Assembly (NCBI GenBank): GCA_937943575.1
Contig: CALEAV010000037.1
Span: forward strand, 1 to 54,569
Source of the DNA: an uncultured bacterium
GTDB taxonomy: Bacteria; Desulfobacterota; Desulfobaccia; Desulfobaccales; 0-14-0-80-60-11
DNA: 54,569 nt
Direction of reading: 5' to 3'
A program made the translations under genes and the position numbers. Positions 49,263-54,569 of the stretch are shown here, one piece after another. The notes beneath the pieces are model-generated. The model saw only the letters and a list, made by a program, of their open reading frames with translations. It was not told the DNA's origin and searched no databases. Positions within the stretch are counted from its first letter, which is position 1; each line of letters starts with the position of its first letter.

Positions 49263-51428
49263 ATGGCACTGGAAGAACGGAAATACGCGGCATATCTGTG
49301 CAAAGGCTGTGGCATCGGGGCCGCCCTGAACTTCGAGAGTCTGGCCAAGACCACCAGAAAGGAAGGGAAGATCCCGGAGGTCAAGGAGCACGACATCCTC
49401 TGCAGCCCCGACGGCCTGGAGATGATCAAAAACGACCTCGCCGAAGGGGTCAACTGCGTGCTCATCGGCGCCTGCTCCCCCCGGGTGAAGTATGAGGAGT
49501 TCGACTTCCCCGGCGTTCTGGTGGAGCGGGTCAACCTCCGGGAGCTGGTGGCCTGGACCCAGGAGCCCAACGAGGAGCCCACCCAGATGCTGGCGGAGGA
49601 TTACCTCCGCATGGGCGCGGCCAAGCTCAAGAAGGCGGATCTGCCGGAACCCTGGCAGACCGAGGAGATCTCCAAGACCATTCTGGTCATCGGCGGGGGT
49701 GCGGCGGGCCTGTCCGCGGCCCTCACCGCCGCCCGGCAGGGCTATCCGGTGGTGCTGGTGGAGAAGGAGGCGCAACTGGGTGGCTATGGCGCCAAAATTT
49801 ACAAATCCACCCCCACCAGCTACCCCTATTCCTCCCTGGTGGACTCCCCGGTGCACGCCCTGGTGAAGGAGGTCCTGGCCGAGCCCAAGATCAGGGTGAT
49901 GACCGGCACCGAGCTCATCAGCTCCGCCGGCCAGCCGGGCCTGCTGGACGTCACCGTCAGCCGCAACGGCGAGGAGGAGACCTTCCGGGCCGGGGCCATC
50001 GTCCTGGCCGCGGGCTGGCGGCCCTACGACGCCAGCAAGCTGGACAGGCTGGGGTACGGCCTCTCGCCGGATGTGGTCACCAACGTGGAGCTGGAGGAGA
50101 TGGCCAGGAAGGGTCAGATCACCCGGCCCTCCGACGGCAGGGCGCCCCAGAGCGTGGTCTTCATCCAGTGCGCCGGCTCCCGGGATCCGGAGCACCTGCC
50201 CTACTGCTCCGATTTCTGCTGCGCCACCAGTTTGAAGCAGGCCCTCTATGTGCGCCAGCAGAACCCGGAGGCGGTGGCCATGATCCTCTACAAGGACATG
50301 CGGGTGCCGGGGGTGGCGGAGCTCTTCTACAAGGAAGCGCAAAGCGACCCGGGCGTCATGCTCACCAAGGCCGAGGTCACCGGGGTGGAGCCCAAGGGCG
50401 GCAAGCTCCTGGTGAAGGCCACTGACAGCCTCCTGGGCCAGAACGTGGCCTTTGAGGCGGACCTGGTGGTATTGGCCACCGGCATGGTGCCGGCCACGGC
50501 GGACAACCCGGTCCTCAACCTGGACTACCGCCAGGGCCCGGGCCTGCCGGATTTGGACCTGTTCAACGGCTTTGCCGACTCCAACTTCATCTGCTTCCAG
50601 TATGAGACCCGGCGGACCGCCATCTATGCCGCCGGGGCGGTGCGCCAGGCCATGCGGCTGCCGGCGGCCATCGAGGACGGCGCCGGGGCGGCCATGAAGG
50701 CCATCCAGGCCCTGCAGCACATCGAGGCGGGGATGGCGGTGCACCCCCGGGCCTGGGACCTCACCTTCCCGGATCCCTTCATGCAACGCTGCACCCAGTG
50801 CAAGCGCTGCACCGAGGAATGCCCCTTCGGCGCCATCGAAGAGGACGAAAAGGGCACGCCCTACTACAAGATCAACCGCTGCCGGCGCTGCGCCACCTGC
50901 ATGGGGGCCTGCCCGGAGCGCATCGTCAACTTCAAGGACTACAGCGTGGACATCATCGGCTCCATGATCAAGGCCATTGAGGTGCAGGAGATCGAGGACG
51001 AAGAGGATCCCAAGGCACCCTTCATGATCGTGGGGCTGGTGTGCGAAAACGACGCCTACCCGGCCCTGGACGCCCTGGCCCAGCACCGGCTGAAGCTGCC
51101 GCCCAACATCCGCTTCATTCCCTTGCGCTGCATGGGCTCCTTCAACCTGGTGTGGGTGTCCGACGCCCTCTCCCGGGGGGTGGATGGCATGGTGCTTCTG
51201 GGCTGCAAATACGGGGACGACTACCAGTGCCACTTTGCCAAGGGGAGCGAGCTGTGCGCCTACCGGCTCACCAAGCTGTCGGAGACCCTGGACAAGCTGG
51301 GGCTGGAAGCCGACCGGGTGCAGCAGTTCCAGATCGCCATCTCCGAGTTCGATCGCCTGCCCAGCCTCCTGCAGGAGTTTGTGGACCGGGTGAGAGAAAT
51401 CGGCCCCAACCCCTTCAAGGAATTTTAG
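49263..51428 (+). CDS. qmoB: Quinone-interacting membrane-bound oxidoreductase subunit QmoB
   Basis: 721-aa HdrA/MvhD-like subunit. The N-terminal part has YLCKGCGIG and a second FAD-binding fold (LVIGGGAAGLSAALTAARQG near residue 140). VFIQCAGSRDPEHLPYCSDFCC matches QmoA. Two 4Fe-4S motifs follow near 515-560 (CTQCKRCTEECP and CRRCATCMGACP). The last 130 residues resemble MvhD, with conserved Cys in GLVCEND, PLRCMGS and GCKYGDDYQCHF. This subunit is the likely contact with AprBA. Confidence 0.95.
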   Translation: MALEERKYAAYLCKGCGIGAALNFESLAKTTRKEGKIPEVKEHDILCSPDGLEMIKNDLAEGVNCVLIGACSPRVKYEEFDFPGVLVERVNLRELVAWTQEPNEEPTQMLAEDYLRMGAAKLKKADLPEPWQTEEISKTILVIGGGAAGLSAALTAARQGYPVVLVEKEAQLGGYGAKIYKSTPTSYPYSSLVDSPVHALVKEVLAEPKIRVMTGTELISSAGQPGLLDVTVSRNGEEETFRAGAIVLAAGWRPYDASKLDRLGYGLSPDVVTNVELEEMARKGQITRPSDGRAPQSVVFIQCAGSRDPEHLPYCSDFCCATSLKQALYVRQQNPEAVAMILYKDMRVPGVAELFYKEAQSDPGVMLTKAEVTGVEPKGGKLLVKATDSLLGQNVAFEADLVVLATGMVPATADNPVLNLDYRQGPGLPDLDLFNGFADSNFICFQYETRRTAIYAAGAVRQAMRLPAAIEDGAGAAMKAIQALQHIEAGMAVHPRAWDLTFPDPFMQRCTQCKRCTEECPFGAIEEDEKGTPYYKINRCRRCATCMGACPERIVNFKDYSVDIIGSMIKAIEVQEIEDEEDPKAPFMIVGLVCENDAYPALDALAQHRLKLPPNIRFIPLRCMGSFNLVWVSDALSRGVDGMVLLGCKYGDDYQCHFAKGSELCAYRLTKLSETLDKLGLEADRVQQFQIAISEFDRLPSLLQEFVDRVREIGPNPFKEF

Positions 51429-51440
51429 GAGGTATGATCC

Positions 51441-52553
51441 ATGGCTGACGAAATCCTCATCAAACCGGATCTGAAGTTCGTCCAGCGGATCATGGCCGCC
51501 GGGGGGCAGGACGCCAAGAAATGCTATCAGTGCGACACCTGTTGCGTGGTCTGCAATCTGACCCCGGAAAACCACCCCTTCCCCCGCAAGGAGATGCTGC
51601 AGGCCCAGTGGGGGATCAGGGACGTCATCACAAGCCCGGACATCTGGCTGTGCCACCAGTGCAGTGACTGCACGGTGCACTGCCCCCGGGGCGCCAAGCC
51701 CGGGGAGGTGCTGGGGGTGCTGCGGCAGATGTGCATCGAAAATTACGCCATCCCGCCGCAGTTGGCCCGTATGGTGGGGGATATCCGCTTCCTGCCCCTG
51801 TTGGTGGCCTTCCCGGTGCTGCTGCTCCTGGCCGCCCTCAAAATCACCGGCCGCCTGGCCATCCCCGAAGGGCCCATCGTCTTCTCCAAGATGTTCCCCT
51901 GGTGGATGGTGGACATCATCTACATGGCCGCGGCGGGCTTTGCCGTCTTTGTCCTGGCTCAGGGCGTGATCCGCTACTGGCGGGACATCAACACCAGCCC
52001 CTGGGCGGTGAAACTGCAGGGGGGCGTGCTGGCGAACCTGATCCCGGTATTGCAGGATATTCTCCTGCACAACCGCTTCAAGAAATGTGAGACCACCTAC
52101 GCCCGCAGCCTCAACCACCTCCTGGTGGTCTTTGGCTTCATCACCCTGGGGTTGGTGACCGCGTGGGCCTTTGTGCGGGAGTGGGTCTTCCATTGGCCGG
52201 GGCCCTATCCCTTCTTCAGCCCCTTCAAGATGCTGGCCCTGTTGGGCACGGCCTTGTTGATCTACGGCATCTACCAGATCATCGTGGCCCGGCAGGCCAA
52301 CGCCGACAAGGCGGGCTTCGGCACCTACTTTGACTGGCAGCTCATCTACATCGTGGCGGCGGTGGGGATCACCGGCGCGGCCTCCTGGCTCTTCCGGCTC
52401 ACCGGGATTGCCTCGCTGGCCTATCCGGTCTATTTCCTGCACCTGACCAGCGTGTTCATCCTGTTCTTCTTTGCGCCCTACACCAAGCTGGCGCACCTGG
52501 TCTATCGCACCGTGGCCATGTTGTATGCCCGCATGTCCGGTCGCGGGTTTTAG
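51441..52553 (+). CDS. qmoC: Quinone-interacting membrane-bound oxidoreductase subunit QmoC
   Basis: 370 aa. The N-terminal HdrC-like part has cysteine groups CYQCDTCCVVC and LCHQCSDCTVHCP for two Fe-S clusters. About six hydrophobic helices follow from near residue 110, forming a cytochrome b-like (HdrE/NarI-type) membrane domain with His residues in SLNHLLVVFGF and FLHLTSVFILFFF positions suited to haem b. It takes electrons from quinol. TAGGAGG, overlapping the qmoB stop, is the ribosome site. Confidence 0.95.
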   Translation: MADEILIKPDLKFVQRIMAAGGQDAKKCYQCDTCCVVCNLTPENHPFPRKEMLQAQWGIRDVITSPDIWLCHQCSDCTVHCPRGAKPGEVLGVLRQMCIENYAIPPQLARMVGDIRFLPLLVAFPVLLLLAALKITGRLAIPEGPIVFSKMFPWWMVDIIYMAAAGFAVFVLAQGVIRYWRDINTSPWAVKLQGGVLANLIPVLQDILLHNRFKKCETTYARSLNHLLVVFGFITLGLVTAWAFVREWVFHWPGPYPFFSPFKMLALLGTALLIYGIYQIIVARQANADKAGFGTYFDWQLIYIVAAVGITGAASWLFRLTGIASLAYPVYFLHLTSVFILFFFAPYTKLAHLVYRTVAMLYARMSGRGF

Positions 52554-52567
52554 GCTGGGGCAGCGGG

Positions 52568-52596
52568 CCTCCCGGGACCGGATATCCCCCGGGAGG
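52568..52596 (+). repeat. Hairpin after qmoC
   Basis: CCTCCCGGG (52568-52576) pairs with CCCGGGAGG (52588-52596) and lies 12 bases before the terminator hairpin. The arrangement repeats the double hairpin seen after aprA. Confidence 0.55.
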
Positions 52597-52606
52597 ATGA
52601 GATGGA

Positions 52607-52643
52607 GGGGGAGGGAAGGCCGAGGGCGCCCTCCCCCTTTTTT
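52607..52643 (+). terminator. Rho-independent terminator of qmoABC
   Basis: GGGGGAGGG (52607-52615) and CCCTCCCCC (52629-52637) form a 9-bp stem followed by six T (52638-52643). Textbook form. Confidence 0.9.
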
Positions 52644-52800
52644 GCGGCACTTTCCTGACAGTTCCGTTACAATAAGACCAACCCTGAACCGGGGGGCCGA
52701 AACCCCGGTCTCCCCCAACTCCGGCAGCGTCGGCGGGCAGCCGGCCCGCAGGCTGCCGTTTCCCCAACGTCAGACGCCTGATTTTTTGAGGAACCCGACC

Positions 52801-53589
52801 ATGGTTGATCTGAATATGAAGGTGGTGCGGCCGGTGAAGATGACCCCGGAGAGCCGCTTCCGGTTCAAATGCCATCCCGGGGTGCCCTGCTTCACCGAGT
52901 GCTGCGGCAGGACCACCATCATCCTCACCCCCTATGATATTTTGCGCCTCAAGGGCCGCCTGGGGATTGACTCCGGGGACTTCCTGGAGCGCTACACCCG
53001 CCGGGAGGAGCATGAGCAGTCGGGTCTGCCCCTGGTGATCATGGACATGCCCCGCTACGGCGGCAAATGTCCTTTCGTGCGGCCGGTCACCGGCTGCCTG
53101 GTCTACAGCGACCGCCCCGCCACCTGCCGCTACTATCCGGTGGGCCAGGGAGTGCTCATCACCGAGGAGGGCCTGGATGAGTTCTACTTCCTGGTCAAGG
53201 AGCCCCACTGCAAGGGCTTTGAGGAGCAGGATGAGTGGAATGTGGAGACCTGGCGCAAGGACCAGGGGGCGGATTACTACGACGAGATGAACCGGGAATG
53301 GAAGGCCATGATGTTGAGGCGTTCCAGCTTTGGCAAGCCGGACATCACGGAAAGGGAACAGGACCTGTTCTACATGGTCATGTACGACCTGGACCAGTTC
53401 CGGCGCTTTATCTTCAAGAGCCGCTTCCTCAGCGTCTTCCAGGTGGACGACGACACCCAGCAGCGCATCTGGGAGGACGACCTGGAGCTGTTGCGCTTCG
53501 GCTACAAATATATCAAGATGGTCTTCAGGATCTCCGACGACAAGAGCCTCTCCCTGGCCCCCCAGGAGGCGGTGCCTGCGGCCCCCTGA
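52801..53589 (+). CDS. YkgJ-family cysteine cluster protein
   Basis: 262 aa. The zinc- or iron-binding cysteine cluster is visible: FKCHPGVPCFTECCG near residue 25, then GKCPFV, TGCLVYSDRPATCRYYPVG and EPHCKGF, as in YkgJ/UPF0153 proteins. The C-terminal half is helical and acidic and specific to this longer subgroup. ATG 52801 was chosen because the family begins just after it; the frame is open upstream across the qmo terminator. It may share its promoter with the two genes that follow. Function unknown. Confidence 0.82.
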   Translation: MVDLNMKVVRPVKMTPESRFRFKCHPGVPCFTECCGRTTIILTPYDILRLKGRLGIDSGDFLERYTRREEHEQSGLPLVIMDMPRYGGKCPFVRPVTGCLVYSDRPATCRYYPVGQGVLITEEGLDEFYFLVKEPHCKGFEEQDEWNVETWRKDQGADYYDEMNREWKAMMLRRSSFGKPDITEREQDLFYMVMYDLDQFRRFIFKSRFLSVFQVDDDTQQRIWEDDLELLRFGYKYIKMVFRISDDKSLSLAPQEAVPAAP

Positions 53590-53666
53590 GGGGGGAGAGG
53601 GCCACGGAAGGATGGCACGGGCTTCGTTTCCCGGGTCGGAGGCCAAGCGGCAGAGGAGGGGAAGGG

Positions 53667-54104
53667 ATGACGCCAGAGGCGCAGGAAGCCTGGCACAGCA
53701 CTCCGGAGATCATCCGCCGGATTCTCCAGGACTACCGGGTGGTGGCGGTGGTGGGGCTGTCCCCCCAGCCCGACCGGCCCAGCTACCAGGTGGCCCGCTA
53801 TCTCAAGGACCATGGCTACCGCATCGTGCCGGTGAGGCCCGGCTGTTCGGAGATCCTGGGGGAGCGTTGCTATCCCAGCCTGAGGGACGTGCCCTTCCCG
53901 GTGGAGGTGGTGGACATCTTCCGCAATGTGGAGGCCATCCCCGGGGTGGTGGAGGAGGCCATCGCCGCAGGCGCCAAGGCGGTGTGGATGCAGCTGGGGC
54001 TGGCGGAGCCCGCCGCCGGCGCCAGGGCGAAGGATGCCGGGCTGCTGGTGGTGATGGACCGCTGCATGAAGATGGAGCACAGCCGTCTGGCGGAGGAGAG
54101 GTAA
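53667..54104 (+). CDS. CoA-binding domain protein (YccU-like)
   Basis: 145 aa with a Rossmann-like CoA-binding fold: VVAVVGLSPQPDRPSYQVARYLKDHGYRIVPV at the N-terminus, SLRDVPFPVEVVDIFRN in the middle, and the C-terminal VWMQLG and DRCMKMEH that close the site. These small proteins are widespread and of unknown role. GAGGAGGGG precedes ATG 53667. It lies 77 bases after the YkgJ-type gene. Confidence 0.88.
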   Translation: MTPEAQEAWHSTPEIIRRILQDYRVVAVVGLSPQPDRPSYQVARYLKDHGYRIVPVRPGCSEILGERCYPSLRDVPFPVEVVDIFRNVEAIPGVVEEAIAAGAKAVWMQLGLAEPAAGARAKDAGLLVVMDRCMKMEHSRLAEER

Positions 54105-54150
54105 GCCCTTTTCGGGGCCCGACAAAGGGCAGGAACGGCGGTGATCCCGC

Positions 54151-54516
54151 ATGGACACGACCCTCTTCAACCGGGAAGGCAAGCCGGTGGCCTATATCGC
54201 CGAGGACGGGGAATCCATCTATACCTGGGACGGCCGCCCGGTGGCCTATATCTTCCAGGACAAGCTCTACGGCTGGAACGGCCGGCACCTGGGCTGGTTT
54301 CAGGATGGCACCGTCTTTGACATCTTCGGATACCGGGCCGGATTCGTGAAGAGCAAATCCCCGGTGCCGGTGCAGCTGGAGCCGGTAAAATTGCCCCGGA
54401 GGCCGGCGCCGCCCCGGCAGAACCGCCAGGAAGCGGCGGTCAAGCCCCCCTCCATGCACTACGGCTATTCTTCCAAACTCCTGGAAGACCTGCTGGAGCG
54501 GGGCGCCGCGGTCTGA
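54151..54516 (+). CDS. 4-fold beta flower-type protein
   Basis: 121 aa. The first 65 residues contain four related beta units, each ending in a G-x-x-(V/L) pattern: FNREGKPVAYI, YTWDGRPVAYI, YGWNGRHLGWF and FDIFGYRAGFV. These repeats match the small bacterial '4-fold beta flower' proteins. The C-terminal half is proline-rich and probably disordered, ending in a short helix (SSKLLEDLLERG). It starts 46 bases after the CoA-binding gene. Function unknown. Confidence 0.72.
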   Translation: MDTTLFNREGKPVAYIAEDGESIYTWDGRPVAYIFQDKLYGWNGRHLGWFQDGTVFDIFGYRAGFVKSKSPVPVQLEPVKLPRRPAPPRQNRQEAAVKPPSMHYGYSSKLLEDLLERGAAV

Positions 54517-54569
54517 GAATTGAGGGGAGGGCCGAGGGATCACGGACCCCCCGCCCTCCCCTCAAACTC

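Noticed and set aside
49110-52718. A 1202-codon open frame on the minus strand
   Set aside because: It is antisense to qmoA, qmoB and qmoC, whose proteins are unmistakable; long antisense frames are expected at this GC content. Composition is low-complexity with no motifs.

Overview
The window comes from a high-GC (clearly above 60%), Gram-negative, sulfate-reducing bacterium, most likely Desulfobacterota (Desulfobaccales or Syntrophobacterales-like). This rests on one strand-coherent run of the dissimilatory sulfate activation genes: sat (ATP sulfurylase), aprBA (APS reductase) and qmoABC (the quinone-linked electron donor complex) at 43505-52553. It is supported by a lipid A/outer-membrane assembly operon (BAM, Lol, Lpx), which shows an LPS-type envelope. 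No rRNA, tRNA, CRISPR array, insertion sequence or phage gene was recognised, so this looks like ordinary chromosome.

Layout. 1-1700: tail of an unknown gene, a PurQ-type glutaminase and a C-terminal relic of a dihaem cytochrome c peroxidase. 1821-8849 (minus strand): an Mrp/NBP35-type Fe-S carrier ATPase, livMGF, a D-alanyl-D-alanine carboxypeptidase-like protein with a small downstream gene, a CPHC thioredoxin and a HAD hydrolase. 8925-12979 (plus): a GT21/HpnI-like glycosyltransferase, LarB, an FAD amine-oxidase-type protein and a 95-aa protein. 13230-21942 (minus): a coiled-coil protein, an atypical sensor kinase, two-subunit fumarase, a class A penicillin-binding protein, a DsrE-like protein, cytidine deaminase, a MucR/Ros regulator and a Crp/Fnr regulator. 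22116-27537 (plus): livK-livH, completing the liv transporter whose other three genes lie 16 kb away on the opposite strand; then a secreted papain-family peptidase with a BACON-like domain, a TadE-like protein and a frameshifted TadG-like gene. 27917-37884 (minus): a tightly packed lysS-lolC-lolD-bamA-ompH-lpxD-fabZ-lpxA-lpxI operon with several 4-bp stop/start overlaps. 38134-41107 (minus): a photolyase-related protein, a SAM hydroxide adenosyltransferase family protein and a Cys/His-rich thioredoxin-fold protein. 41423-43251 (plus): a cytoplasmic papain-like peptidase and a half-ferritin/adenylate cyclase fusion. 43298-52643: the sulfate reduction locus with its own promoter, leader elements and terminators. 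52801-54516: a YkgJ-type cysteine-cluster protein, a CoA-binding-domain protein and a 4-fold beta flower-type protein.

How the genes work together. Sat makes APS from sulfate and ATP, AprBA reduces APS to sulfite and AMP, and QmoABC is thought to carry electrons from the quinone pool to AprBA. A conserved-looking 111-aa protein of unknown function is built into the operon between sat and aprB. Directly upstream lies a gene joining a minimal E...ExxH diiron-type helical domain to a class III adenylate cyclase, and the sat leader carries a Crp-type TGTGA-N6-TCAC palindrome. Together these suggest, without proving it, that iron, oxygen or redox state is signalled near the sulfate reduction genes. 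The cyclase fusion is the most likely undescribed element here. The split liv system, the BamA with an extra N-terminal domain, the paired papain-like peptidases and the 111-aa protein are the next most interesting.
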